From positions 310,001-374,000 of the forward strand of contig NZ_JAMTCK010000008.1 in the NCBI RefSeq assembly GCF_024171785.1: a DNA stretch of 64,000 nt, written 5' to 3'. This document shows, piece by piece, positions 55,745-64,000 of the stretch. A program made the translations under genes and the position numbers. Under the pieces are notes generated by a model. It worked only from the letters and a program-made list of their open reading frames with translations, was not told the DNA's origin and ran no database searches. Every line of letters begins with the position of its first letter. Within the stretch, counting starts at the first letter, position 1. The stretch is from Goodfellowiella coeruleoviolacea (GTDB lineage: Bacteria; Actinomycetota; Actinomycetes; Mycobacteriales; Pseudonocardiaceae).

Positions 55745-57549
55745 CTCGGGTCGCCGCCCTCGAACGCCGGTTTGAGCTGGAACCAGTAGAACCCGTGGCC
55801 CGGCAGGGTCAGCAGGTAGGGCAGTTCGCCCACGGGCGGGAAGGACACCCCGCCGGTCAGCTCGATCGGCACGCATCCCTGGTAGTCGCACAGGTCCAGC
55901 TCCACCGGCTGCGGGAAGCGGGACAGGTTGTTGACGCAGACCACGGTGTCCTCGACGCCGTCGTGGTCGGTCCACCGCCGCAGGTAGGCCAGCACGCTCG
56001 GGTTGGACGAGCCCAGCTCGGTGAAGTCGCCCAGCCCGAAGGCGTGGTGCTGCTTGCGCACCTCGATCATCCGGCGCGTCCAGTTCAGCAGCGACGAGGT
56101 GTTGTCCAACTGGGACTCCACGTTCACCGCCTGGAAGCCGTACACCGGGTCGGAGATCACCGGCAGGTACAGCCGGCCCGGGTTGGCCCGGGAGAAGCCG
56201 GCGTTGCGGTCGGAGGTCCACTGCATGGGCGTGCGCACCGCGTCCCGGTCGCCCAGCCAGATGTTGTCGCCCATGCCGATCTCATCACCGTAGTACAGCA
56301 CCGGGGACCCGGGCAGCGACAGCAGCAGCGCGGTGAACAGCTCCTGCTGGTTGCGGTCGTTCTCCAGCAGCGGGGCCAGCCGCCGGCGGATGCCGATGTT
56401 GGCCTTCATCTGCGGGTCCTTGGCGTACTCGGTGTACATGTAGTCGCGTTCCTCGTCGGTGACCATCTCCAGGGTCAGCTCGTCGTGGTTGCGCAGGAAG
56501 ATCCCCCACTGGCAGCCAGAGGGGATCTGCGGGGTCTGGGCCAGGATCTCGGAGATGGGGAAGCGGCTCTCCCGCCGCACCGCCATGAACAGCCGGGGCA
56601 TCACCGGGAAGTGGAAGGCCATGTGGCACTCGTCGCCGCCGACCTCGGGGTCGCCGAAGTACTCCACCACGTCCGAGGGCCACTGGTTGGCCTCGGCCAG
56701 CAGCACCCGGCCCGGGTACTCGTCGTCGACCACCTTGCGGCAGCGCTTGAGGAAGGCGTGCGTCTCGGGCAGGTTCTCGCCGTTGGTGCCCTCGCGCTCG
56801 AACAGGTAGGGCACCGCGTCCAGGCGGAACCCGTCGATGCCCAGGTCCAGCCAGAACCGCAGCACGTCCAGCATGGCCTCCTGCACCGCGGGGTTGTCGT
56901 AGTTGAGGTCGGGCTGGTGGGAGAAGAACCGGTGCCAGTAGAACTGGCCGCGCACCGGGTCGAACGTCCAGTTCGACGTCTCGGTGTCCACGAAGATGAC
57001 CCGCGCGTCGGAGTAGCGCATGTCGTCCTCGCTCCACACGTAGAAGTCGCCGTACGGGCCGTCCGGCTCGTAGCGGGACTGCTGGAACCACGGGTGCGCG
57101 TCCGAGGTGTGGTTGAGCACCAGGTCGGTGATCACCCGGATGTTGCGGCGGTGCGCCTCGTCGAGCAGGTGCACGAAGTCGTCCACGCTGCCGAACGGCG
57201 GGTGCACCGCGCGGAAGTCGGAGATGTCGTAGCCGCCGTCGCGCTGCGGCGACGCGTAGAACGGCGGCAGCCACAGGCAGTCGACGCCCAGCCACTTCAG
57301 GTAGTCCAGCCGGCTGGTCAGTCCTCTCAGGTCGCCGACGCCGTCGTTGTTGGCGTCCTTGAACGCCCGCACCAGCACCTCGTAGAACACCGCGTACTTG
57401 AACCACTGCGGGTCCCGCGCGGCCAGCCGGGCTGAGCCGAAGTCCTTCGCCTCGGGCTCGACAAGCAGGCCCTCCGCCGTGACGGCCTCACCAGTGTGAG
57501 GTACCCCGTCCAGGCCCAGGGCCATGTCGGGTCGGGGCTCTTCCGACAT
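55741..57549 (-). CDS. treS: Trehalose synthase (trehalose-maltose mutase)
   Basis: A 602-residue GH13 enzyme. The motifs are [15 protein letters not shown], nucleophile Asp in [14 protein letters not shown], acid Glu in LLAEANQWP and [35 protein letters not shown] identifies TreS. It interconverts trehalose and maltose, feeding Mak. ATG 57549 is chosen for the AGGTGG just upstream; a GTG three codons earlier is also in frame. mak and glgB follow with 4-base overlaps. Confidence 0.95.
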   Translation of the reverse strand: MSEEPRPDMALGLDGVPHTGEAVTAEGLLVEPEAKDFGSARLAARDPQWFKYAVFYEVLVRAFKDANNDGVGDLRGLTSRLDYLKWLGVDCLWLPPFYASPQRDGGYDISDFRAVHPPFGSVDDFVHLLDEAHRRNIRVITDLVLNHTSDAHPWFQQSRYEPDGPYGDFYVWSEDDMRYSDARVIFVDTETSNWTFDPVRGQFYWHRFFSHQPDLNYDNPAVQEAMLDVLRFWLDLGIDGFRLDAVPYLFEREGTNGENLPETHAFLKRCRKVVDDEYPGRVLLAEANQWPSDVVEYFGDPEVGGDECHMAFHFPVMPRLFMAVRRESRFPISEILAQTPQIPSGCQWGIFLRNHDELTLEMVTDEERDYMYTEYAKDPQMKANIGIRRRLAPLLENDRNQQELFTALLLSLPGSPVLYYGDEIGMGDNIWLGDRDAVRTPMQWTSDRNAGFSRANPGRLYLPVISDPVYGFQAVNVESQLDNTSSLLNWTRRMIEVRKQHHAFGLGDFTELGSSNPSVLAYLRRWTDHDGVEDTVVCVNNLSRFPQPVELDLCDYQGCVPIELTGGVSFPPVGELPYLLTLPGHGFYWFQLKPAFEGGDPR

Positions 57550-57684
57550 GGCTACCACCTCGTCCCCGTGTCGTCAGGCTTGTCTTCCTGACTACCCCAT
57601 TGGGCGGTACCCCGCACAACAGGAACCCGGATGGACGTATGGTCCGACCGCTCGCCGGCCGGCCGACGGCGTTGTTTCCCCTGG

Positions 57685-59646
57685 TCAGGACCACAGCACC
57701 ACGATGTGCGCGACGGCGTGCCACGGTTCGAGGCGGATGTAGTTGGCCTGCCCCCACTCCCAGGTCTGCCCGGTGACCTCGTCGTGCGCGAGGAACCGGT
57801 CCGACCAGTCCCGGCCCAGCGCCGGCAGGTCCAGCCACAGGGTGGCCTCCTGGGTGGTGTGCGGGTCGAGGTTGACCACCACGACCACGGTCTCGCCACT
57901 GGCCGGGTCGGTCTTGGAGTAGGCGATCAGGGCGTCGTTGTCGATGTGGTGGAAGCGCAGGGTGCGCAGCTGGTGCAGGGCCGGGTGGGCGCGGCGGATC
58001 TCGTTGAGCCGGCGCAGCCACGGCTCCAGCGACCGGCCCTCGGCCAGCGCGCCGGCGTAGTCGCGGGGCCGCAGCTGGTACTTCTCCGAGTCCAGGTACT
58101 CCTCACTGCCCGGCCGCACCGGCCGGTGCTCGAACAGCTCGAAGCCCGAGTACACCCCCCAGGTCGGCGACAGCGTCGCGGCCAACACCGCGCGCAGCGC
58201 GAACACCGCCGGCAGCCCGGACTGCAGGCTCTCGTGCAGGATGTCGGGGGTGTTGACGAACAGGTTCGGCCGCGCCTCGTCGGCGTGGGCCACCAGCTCC
58301 GCGCCGAACTCGGTCAGCTCGTGCTTGCCGGTGCGCCAGGTGAAGTAGGTGTAGGACTGGGTGAAGCCCAACCGCGCCAACCCGTACAGCCGGGCCGGGC
58401 GGGTGAACGCCTCGGCCAGGAACAGCACGTCGGGGTGGGTCCGCTTGACCGTCCAGATCAGCCAGTGCCAGAAGTCCGGTGGCTTGGTGTGCGGGTTGTC
58501 CACCCGGAAGATCCGCACCCCGTGGTCGATCCAGTGCTCGACCACGCGCAGCACCTCGGCGTACAGGCCGGCGGGGTCGTTGTCGAAGTTGAGCGGGTAG
58601 ATGTCCTGGTACTTCTTGGGCGGGTTCTCCGCGTAGGCGATGCTGCCGTCCGGGCGGGTGGTGAACCACTCGGGGTGCTCGGCCACCCAGGGGTGGTCGG
58701 GGGCGCACTGCAGCGCCAGGTCCAGCGCCACCTCCAGGCCGAGGTCGTGGGCGCGGGCCACGAAGGCGTCGAAGTCGGCCAGCGTGCCCAACTCGGGGTG
58801 GACGGCGTCGTGGCCGCCCTCGGCCGCGCCGATGGCCCAGGGCGAGCCGACGTCGCCGGGCTCGGCGTGCACGCTGTTGTTGCGGCCCTTGCGGTTGACC
58901 CGGCCGATGGGGTGGATGGGCGGTAGGTAGACCACGTCGAAGCCCAGGGCGGCCACCCGGTCCAGGGCCTGGGCGGCGGTGGCCAGGGTGCCGTGCACGG
59001 GCTGGCCGTCGGTGTCCCAGCCGCCGGTGGAGCGGGGGAACAACTCGTACCAGGCGCCGAACAGCGCGCGGGTGCGGTCGACCCAGAGCCGGTGGGTGCG
59101 GCCGCGGGTGACCAGCTCGCGCACCGGGTGGGTGTGCATGAGCTGGCGGACCGGGTCGGACAACGCCAGCGCGATCCGCTCCGCCACGGGCCGCTCCTGG
59201 TCGCGCAGGCCCTCGGCGGCCAGGCCCAACAGCTCCCGGTCACCCCTGCGGTCGGGGCGGCGGCTGACCCGCTCCAGCAGTTGGGCGCCCACCTCCAGGT
59301 CGTTGGCCAGCTCGTCGGCGCCCTGGCCCGCGCCGACCTTGGCCTCCACCGTGTGCAGCCAGGTCGACCACGGGTCGCTCCACGCGTCCACCCGGAAGGT
59401 CCACTCGCCCTCGGCGTCCGGCACGATCGCCGCCACCCAGTGGTCCTCGCCCCGCTCGGCCATGCGCGTCTGCCGGTTGACCCGGTCGGCCGGGCCGCGC
59501 CAGGACACGGTCGCGGCGACCGCGTCGTGGCCCTCCCGCCACACCACCGCCGACACCGGAACGTGCTCGCCGACCACGGCCTTGGCCGGATACCGGCCGC
59601 AGCTGACCACCGGGGAGACATCGTCGATGCCGAGCCGTCCGCTCAT
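57685..59646 (-). CDS. glgE: Maltosyltransferase GlgE (maltose-1-phosphate:glucan)
   Basis: A 653-residue GH13_3 enzyme: N-terminal beta domain ([24 protein letters not shown]), helical insert, barrel with [18 protein letters not shown], nucleophile Asp in [13 protein letters not shown], acid Glu in [10 protein letters not shown] and Asp in [12 protein letters not shown], then a C-terminal beta domain. It extends alpha-1,4-glucan with maltose from maltose-1-phosphate. It is the first gene of the glgE-treS-mak-glgB run and is divergent from glgP. A CTGTGG-TG-CCACAG dyad lies 24 bases before the ATG. Confidence 0.95.
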   Translation of the reverse strand: MSGRLGIDDVSPVVSCGRYPAKAVVGEHVPVSAVVWREGHDAVAATVSWRGPADRVNRQTRMAERGEDHWVAAIVPDAEGEWTFRVDAWSDPWSTWLHTVEAKVGAGQGADELANDLEVGAQLLERVSRRPDRRGDRELLGLAAEGLRDQERPVAERIALALSDPVRQLMHTHPVRELVTRGRTHRLWVDRTRALFGAWYELFPRSTGGWDTDGQPVHGTLATAAQALDRVAALGFDVVYLPPIHPIGRVNRKGRNNSVHAEPGDVGSPWAIGAAEGGHDAVHPELGTLADFDAFVARAHDLGLEVALDLALQCAPDHPWVAEHPEWFTTRPDGSIAYAENPPKKYQDIYPLNFDNDPAGLYAEVLRVVEHWIDHGVRIFRVDNPHTKPPDFWHWLIWTVKRTHPDVLFLAEAFTRPARLYGLARLGFTQSYTYFTWRTGKHELTEFGAELVAHADEARPNLFVNTPDILHESLQSGLPAVFALRAVLAATLSPTWGVYSGFELFEHRPVRPGSEEYLDSEKYQLRPRDYAGALAEGRSLEPWLRRLNEIRRAHPALHQLRTLRFHHIDNDALIAYSKTDPASGETVVVVVNLDPHTTQEATLWLDLPALGRDWSDRFLAHDEVTGQTWEWGQANYIRLEPWHAVAHIVVLWS

Positions 59647-59954
59647 GGGCCGCACGTCCTTCCGCGCACCTGTGGTGCCACAGTCGCGTTCGCGCGCCTG
59701 CGCTGCCACGGCGGCGTTCACGCACCTGACCCAGGCGCGCTCGCGCACCGCCGCGCACCGGTTGGCGCTGCTGTTCGTTCCGGGTCCACCCTGTAGTTTG
59801 CCCCGAGAGATCGGTTCGCGTCAGGTTTGCCGACCGCCGTGACGGGGCATGGACATCACCATGACCACTGGCTTAACGCGGCCCCACTGCAAGGTTTTGC
59901 GGACTGGGCTGGCAATTCTGCCGGCACCGGGCGGTGCGGGATAAGGTCCGAAGG
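59647..59954. other. Divergent control region between glgE and glgP
   Basis: This 308-base region holds no supported gene. It contains the 14-base dyad at 59670-59683 close to glgE and a TAAGGT box (59942-59947) placed for a leaderless glgP transcript. No known regulator motif is recognised. Confidence 0.45.
59942..59947 (+). promoter_or_regulatory. -10 box for leaderless glgP
   Basis: TAAGGT is followed after exactly 7 bases by the GTG at 59955, the spacing expected when transcription begins at the start codon. No matching -35 box is evident. Confidence 0.45.
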
Positions 59955-62528
59955 GTGAGAGCACTCCGCCGGTTCACTGTCCGCGCCAGCCTGCCCGAGC
60001 CACTGGCCGCGCTGGGCACGCTCGCCACCAACCTGCGCTGGACCTGGCACCCGCCCACCCAGGAGCTGTTCGCCTCGGTGGACCCGCAGACCTGGGAACG
60101 GGTGGGCAACGACCCGCTCCGGCTGCTCGCCCAGGTGCCGGTCAGCCGGCTGGAGGCGCTGGCCGGTGACGAGAACTTCCTGTCCCGCACCAGAACCATC
60201 GCCGAGGACCTGCACCACTACCTGACCGCGCCGCGCTGGTACCAGCGCCGCCAGGAGGAGACCAACCAGCGCCGGGCCGCCGGCGGGAACGACCCGCTGC
60301 TGCCGGACTCGGTCGCCTACTTCTCCATGGAGTTCGGCGTCACCGAGGCGCTGCCCAACTACTCGGGTGGCCTTGGCGTGCTCGCCGGCGACCACCTCAA
60401 GGCCTCCTCCGACCTGGGCGTGCCGCTGATCGGCGTCGGCCTGCTCTACCGCTCCGGCTACTTCCGCCAGTCGCTGTCGCTGGACGGCTGGCAGGTCGAG
60501 CACTACCCGGTGCTCGACCCCAGGGGCCTGCCGCTGGAACTGCTCACCGAGCCCTCGGGCGCGCCGATCCTGGTGCACGTGGCCATGCCCGGCGGCCGGG
60601 TGCTGCGCGCCCGGATCTGGCGGGCCCAGGTCGGCCGGGTCCCGCTGCTGCTGCTGGACTCCGACGTGGAGGACAACGACGAGGACCTGCGCGGGGTCAC
60701 CGACCGGCTCTACGGCGGCGACCAGGACCACCGCATCCGCCAGGAGATCCTGGCCGGCATCGGCGGGGTGCGGGCGGTGCGCACGTTCTGCGAGCTGACC
60801 GGCCACCCCCGGCCCGAGGTGTTCCACACCAACGAGGGCCACGCCGGGTTCCTCGGCCTGGAGCGCATCCGCGAGCTGATCAACGGCGAGGGCCTGGACT
60901 TCGACCAGGCGCTGACCGCGGTGCGCGCCGGCACCGTGTTCACCACGCACACCCCGGTGCCGGCCGGCATCGACCGGTTCCCGGTCGACCTGGTGCGCCA
61001 CTACTTCGGCCAGGACGTGCTGCTGCCCGGCGTGGACACCCAGCGGGTGCTGGCGCTGGGCGCCGAGGACAACCCGGGCATGTTCAACATGGCGCACATG
61101 GGGCTGCGCCTGGCCCAGCGCGCCAACGGCGTGTCCCAGCTGCACGGCCGGGTCAGCCGGGCGATGTTCCGCGGCCTGTGGCCGGAGTTCGACACCGAGG
61201 AGGTGCCGATCGGCTCGGTCACCAACGGGGTGCACGGCCCAACCTGGGCGGCCGGCGAGATCAGCAAGCTGCTCGGCGAGTCCTCAGTGGATGGTGGGGC
61301 GGGCGCGCTCGGCCTGGAGCCGGTGAGCGACTCGCTGCTGTGGGAGCTGCGCTGCTCACTGCGCACCCGGCTGGTGGAGGAGGTGCGCCGCCGGGTGCGC
61401 GCGGCGTGGTTGCAGCGCGGCGCGTCCGCGCTGGAACTGGGCTGGACCGAGTCGGTGTTCGACCCGGAGGTGCTCACCGTGGGCTTCGCCCGGCGGGTGC
61501 CCACCTACAAGCGGCTCACCCTGATGCTGCGCGACCCGGAGCGGCTGCGCGCCCTGCTGCTGCACCCGCAGCGGCCGGTGCAGCTGGTGGTGGCCGGCAA
61601 GTCGCACCCGGCCGACGACGGCGGCAAGGCGCTGATCCAGCAGATCGTCCGGTTCGCCGACGACGCGGGCGTGCGCCACCGCATCGTGTTCCTGCCCGAC
61701 TACGACATGTCCATGGCCCGCTACCTGTACTGGGGCTGTGACGTGTGGCTGAACAACCCGATGCGCCCGCTGGAGGCGTGCGGCACCTCCGGCATGAAGG
61801 CCGCGCTCAACGGCGGCCTGAACCTGTCCATCCGGGACGGTTGGTGGGACGAGTTCTACGACGGCAGCAACGGCTGGGCCATCCCGACCGCGGACGGGGT
61901 GACCGACCCGACCCGGCGTGACGACCTGGAGGCCGCCGCCCTGTACGAGCTGCTTGGCGGGCAGGTGGCGCCGCTGTTCTACGACCGGGGTGAGGACGGC
62001 GTGCCGTCCGGCTGGATGGCCATGGTGCGGCACACCCTGGCCACCCTGGGCCCGGCCGTGCAGGCGTCCCGGATGGTGCGCGAGTACGTGGAGACCTACT
62101 ACGCGCCGGCCGCGCAGTCGGCGGCGTCGGTGTGCCGGGACGGGCACGCCGGCGCGCGGGAGCTGACCGCCTACCGGGCCCGGGTGGCCGCGGCCTGGCC
62201 CGCGGTGTCCGTTGTGGACAGCGGCACCGCGGTGAACGGCTCGGGCGGGCCGCGCCTTGGCGTGCCGCTGCGGGTGTGGGCCCGGGTGCACCTCGGTGGC
62301 CTCGATCCGTCCGAAGTGGACGTGCAGGCGGTGATCGGCAGGGTCGGCGACTCGGACGAGCTGCACGACGTGGTGACCGCGCCGATGCGGCACACCGGCG
62401 ACGGCGGCTACGAGGCGGACGTGCCCCTGCCGCACGCCGGTTCGGTCGGCTACACCGTGCGCGTGCTGCCCAAGCACCCCCTGCTGGCCACCCCCGCCGA
62501 ACTCGGCCGCGTGGCCCTGCCCCGCTGA
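59955..62528 (+). CDS. glgP: Alpha-glucan (glycogen) phosphorylase
   Basis: An 857-residue GT35 phosphorylase of the short actinobacterial type. [28 protein letters not shown] is the DUF3417 N-terminal domain; then [26 protein letters not shown] and [15 protein letters not shown] follow. The PLP lysine lies in [19 protein letters not shown]. It releases glucose-1-phosphate, or in GlgE-pathway organisms works on maltosyl ends. GTG 59955 is chosen because the family starts (V/M)RA and TAAGGT lies 7 bases before; GTG 59934 is in frame. It faces away from glgE. Confidence 0.93.
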   Translation: MRALRRFTVRASLPEPLAALGTLATNLRWTWHPPTQELFASVDPQTWERVGNDPLRLLAQVPVSRLEALAGDENFLSRTRTIAEDLHHYLTAPRWYQRRQEETNQRRAAGGNDPLLPDSVAYFSMEFGVTEALPNYSGGLGVLAGDHLKASSDLGVPLIGVGLLYRSGYFRQSLSLDGWQVEHYPVLDPRGLPLELLTEPSGAPILVHVAMPGGRVLRARIWRAQVGRVPLLLLDSDVEDNDEDLRGVTDRLYGGDQDHRIRQEILAGIGGVRAVRTFCELTGHPRPEVFHTNEGHAGFLGLERIRELINGEGLDFDQALTAVRAGTVFTTHTPVPAGIDRFPVDLVRHYFGQDVLLPGVDTQRVLALGAEDNPGMFNMAHMGLRLAQRANGVSQLHGRVSRAMFRGLWPEFDTEEVPIGSVTNGVHGPTWAAGEISKLLGESSVDGGAGALGLEPVSDSLLWELRCSLRTRLVEEVRRRVRAAWLQRGASALELGWTESVFDPEVLTVGFARRVPTYKRLTLMLRDPERLRALLLHPQRPVQLVVAGKSHPADDGGKALIQQIVRFADDAGVRHRIVFLPDYDMSMARYLYWGCDVWLNNPMRPLEACGTSGMKAALNGGLNLSIRDGWWDEFYDGSNGWAIPTADGVTDPTRRDDLEAAALYELLGGQVAPLFYDRGEDGVPSGWMAMVRHTLATLGPAVQASRMVREYVETYYAPAAQSAASVCRDGHAGARELTAYRARVAAAWPAVSVVDSGTAVNGSGGPRLGVPLRVWARVHLGGLDPSEVDVQAVIGRVGDSDELHDVVTAPMRHTGDGGYEADVPLPHAGSVGYTVRVLPKHPLLATPAELGRVALPR

Positions 62529-62535
62529 TCCCACC

Positions 62536-62574
62536 CTCGCGGGGTGGCCGACCCACCCACCCCCACCCCGCGAG
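62536..62574 (+). terminator. Perfect 12-bp hairpin after glgP
   Basis: Arms 62536-62547 and 62563-62574 are perfect reverse complements with a 15-base loop, starting 8 bases after the glgP stop. Confidence 0.7.
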
Positions 62575-62607
62575 TCGACTTTGCAAACCCCGCGAGTTGA
62601 CACTTCA
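62565..62607 (+). repeat. Two copies of an ACCCCGCGAGTYGA motif
   Basis: ACCCCGCGAGTCGA (62565-62578) and ACCCCGCGAGTTGA (62587-62600) match at 13 of 14 positions with a 22-base period. The first overlaps the right arm of the terminator. Both are followed by an A/C/T-rich stretch (CTTTGCA, CACTTCA). The motif looks like part of an intergenic family. Confidence 0.6.
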
Positions 62608-62706
62608 GGCAGGGCCATGTGGGTGAACGCGGGGCGCGGGAGCCGGTGCGGGCAAGGCGGACGGGCCGGCCGCCACCGGCCGGCCGCGCGCGTCGCCGTG
62701 CGGTGA

Positions 62707-63864
62707 TCAGCTGATGTCCAGCCGCGCGCGGGTCGTGACGACCCTCGGCCACCAGGCGGCCAGGCGTTCGGCGTCGGCCAGGGCGGTGCGGGCCGCCGCG
62801 TTGTCGCCGGCGGCCATCTGTGCCCTGGCCAGGGTGGCCAGGTCGTCAGCGCGGCTGAGGCCGGACTCGCTCTGCTCGGCCGCCTGGGTGGCCAGGGTGA
62901 TGGCCTGGTGCGGGTCGCCGTCCAGCAGGGCGAGCAGCGCCAGCGTGCCGGTCAGCCGGTACCTGGGGTAGCCGAGGGCTTCGGCGCCCTCCACCGCGCG
63001 CCGCGCCGTGGGCAGGCCGACGTCGGGCGGCAGCTGGCCGGCCTCCACCGTGGTCGCGGTCAACCCGGCCATGCCGGCCAGGCTGAACGCCATCTCGCGC
63101 GGTGTCTGGTCCTTCTCCTGCATCAACTGGCTGACCAGCGCCAACGCCTCGGCGTAGCGGGCCTGGGCGGTCAGCACCAGCACCCGCGCCGAGGTCGCGG
63201 TGCGCAGGTCCGGGTGCAGCCTGGCCAGCTCGGCCGCACCCTGCTCGGCCGTGCCCAGATCGCCGGCCTCCACCGCGTCGGTGACCCGGCTGACCAGTGG
63301 GGCCGCGTCCAGTTCGGCGGCGCGCCGGCCGGTCAGCCGGGGCAGGGCGAACAGGAACCAGCCGGTCGAGGTGGACTCGGGGGTGCGCCGAGGGAGCAGG
63401 GCGTGCACCAGGTTGGCGGTGGCGCCGAGCGCCAGCCCCCAGCCGAACGGCGTGGCCGACACCAGCCAGGTGCCGGCCACCGCGGCCAGCCCGACCAGCG
63501 CCGAGCACCCGGCCGTCAGCCACATCCGGGGCCGCACCCGGGGCCGGCCCGGGCCGATGCCCACGGAGAACAGCAGCGGCACCGCCCGCAGCACCACCCG
63601 GCGCGCCGGCGTGGTCCACTCCCGCAGCTTGGCGCCGACGCCGATCTGCACGTGGTGCACGCGCACGCCCCACGCCAGCGCGCCGAGCAGGATGCCCAGT
63701 TGCAGCGCGGCCAACTCCAGCAGCAGGCCGACCAGGGCGCCGACCAGCCCGGCGGCGGCACCGGGCACACCGGTGCCGCCTGCCACCACCTGCCACACCA
63801 CCGCGGCCAGCACCGCGGTGGCGAGCAGGACAGCGGGCCGGAGGAACAACCGGAGTACGCGCAC
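62707..63864 (-). CDS. Membrane protein with C-terminal TPR-like region
   Basis: A 385-residue protein. The N-terminal half has two or three helices (about 8-65), a cytoplasmic loop (VHHVQIGVGAKLREWTTPARRVVLRAVPLL) and two more helices (about 110-155). The C-terminal half (about 175-385) is soluble and built of Ala/Leu-rich helix pairs of TPR type (ARYAEALALVSQLMQEKDQTPREMAFSLAGMAGL, DPHQAITLATQAAEQ). No catalytic motif and no HExxH. GTG 63864 is preferred over a TTG two codons upstream. Function unknown. Confidence 0.7.
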   Translation of the reverse strand: MRVLRLFLRPAVLLATAVLAAVVWQVVAGGTGVPGAAAGLVGALVGLLLELAALQLGILLGALAWGVRVHHVQIGVGAKLREWTTPARRVVLRAVPLLFSVGIGPGRPRVRPRMWLTAGCSALVGLAAVAGTWLVSATPFGWGLALGATANLVHALLPRRTPESTSTGWFLFALPRLTGRRAAELDAAPLVSRVTDAVEAGDLGTAEQGAAELARLHPDLRTATSARVLVLTAQARYAEALALVSQLMQEKDQTPREMAFSLAGMAGLTATTVEAGQLPPDVGLPTARRAVEGAEALGYPRYRLTGTLALLALLDGDPHQAITLATQAAEQSESGLSRADDLATLARAQMAAGDNAAARTALADAERLAAWWPRVVTTRARLDIS

Positions 63865-63908
63865 GAGCAACAGACGCTACCGGCTCCGCGCTGGTTCCCG
63901 GCCCGGGA

Positions 63909-64000
63909 TCAGGTGATCGCCGGCGTCCCGCCAGGGCGCACCGGCAGGCCGGCCGCCGCCCACGCGCGGAAGCCGCCGACCAGGTCGGTGGCCCTGGCCA
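63909..64000 (-). CDS. Rhodanese-like domain protein, only the C-terminus in window
   Basis: The last 29 codons of a gene that continues past the right edge. The sequence ATDLVGGFRAWAAAGLPVRPG is the closing GGxxAWxxAGLPV motif of rhodanese (sulfurtransferase) domains. The active-site Cys would lie outside the window, so activity cannot be judged. Confidence 0.75.
   Translation of the reverse strand, partial: ARATDLVGGFRAWAAAGLPVRPGGTPAIT

Noticed and set aside
57550-57684. Separate promoter or small gene between glgE and treS
   Set aside because: The 134-base gap holds no open frame with a start signal and no convincing promoter boxes.

Overview
The window is very GC-rich (coding third positions almost all G or C), with many GTG starts, GTGA/ATGA overlaps between genes and several start codons placed 5-7 bases after a TANNNT-type -10 box (leaderless transcripts). 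Gene content (GlgE pathway, DUF3558-like lipoproteins, crotonyl-CoA carboxylase/reductase, a DivIVA-type coiled-coil protein beside methylmalonyl-CoA epimerase, thiolase and MeaB) points to a filamentous actinomycete, most likely of the Pseudonocardiaceae. The family is inferred from gene content and style only. I see no rRNA, tRNA, CRISPR array, transposase or phage gene.

Layout. 1-1.5 kb: end of a sodium/solute symporter gene and a small membrane partner. 1.6-7.1 kb: a lipoprotein, an aldehyde dehydrogenase and a complete PTS-type dihydroxyacetone kinase operon (dhaK-dhaL-dhaM). 7.4-12.9 kb: a double-headed 3-hydroxyacyl-CoA dehydrogenase, a second lipoprotein, an FmdB-type zinc ribbon, two hydrolases and an acetyltransferase. 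13-22.8 kb: a long coiled-coil/disordered protein, crotonyl-CoA carboxylase/reductase, a TetR regulator, methylmalonyl-CoA epimerase, acetyl-CoA acetyltransferase and MeaB. 22.8-35.3 kb: a mannoside/plant-polymer block with a LacI-ManA-ABC importer operon, two tandem secreted GH92 alpha-mannosidases and a secreted pectate lyase. 35.5-41 kb: a decaying accessory stretch with internally deleted SDR and MmyB-type regulator genes, two close quinone-oxidoreductase paralogues, an ArsR/oxidoreductase pair, a defective ABC ATPase and a truncated GntR gene. 41-46.7 kb: small zinc protein, MarR, thiamine-binding protein, an isobutyryl-CoA-mutase-type large subunit, a thioredoxin/TPR protein and an NAD(P)-binding oxidoreductase. 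46.8-48.9 kb: MerR/SDR pair and a vapBC toxin-antitoxin module bracketed by duplicated SDR 3' ends. 48.9-62.5 kb: two zinc-metallopeptidase lipoproteins, then glgB-mak-treS-glgE facing glgP. The end holds a TPR membrane protein and a rhodanese fragment.

Functionally, thiolase, the hydroxyacyl-CoA dehydrogenase, Ccr, epimerase, MeaB and the Icm-type mutase form much of a C4/C5 acyl-CoA network linking acetyl-CoA, butyryl/isobutyryl-CoA, ethylmalonyl-CoA and methylmalonyl-CoA; the crotonase and the B12-binding mutase subunit are not in the window. The GH92 enzymes would release mannose outside the cell for the importer. TreS, Mak, GlgE and GlgB make alpha-glucan from trehalose via maltose-1-phosphate, and GlgP degrades it.

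The most unusual signal is a set of three short tandem-repeat arrays (about 9.95, 12.94 and 18.89 kb). Each begins inside the last codons of a gene, has a unit that ends in that gene's TGA stop, and carries five TGA triplets. The units (17, 19 and 14 bp) are unrelated in sequence, and the periods spread the stops over all three frames. To my knowledge this architecture has no name.
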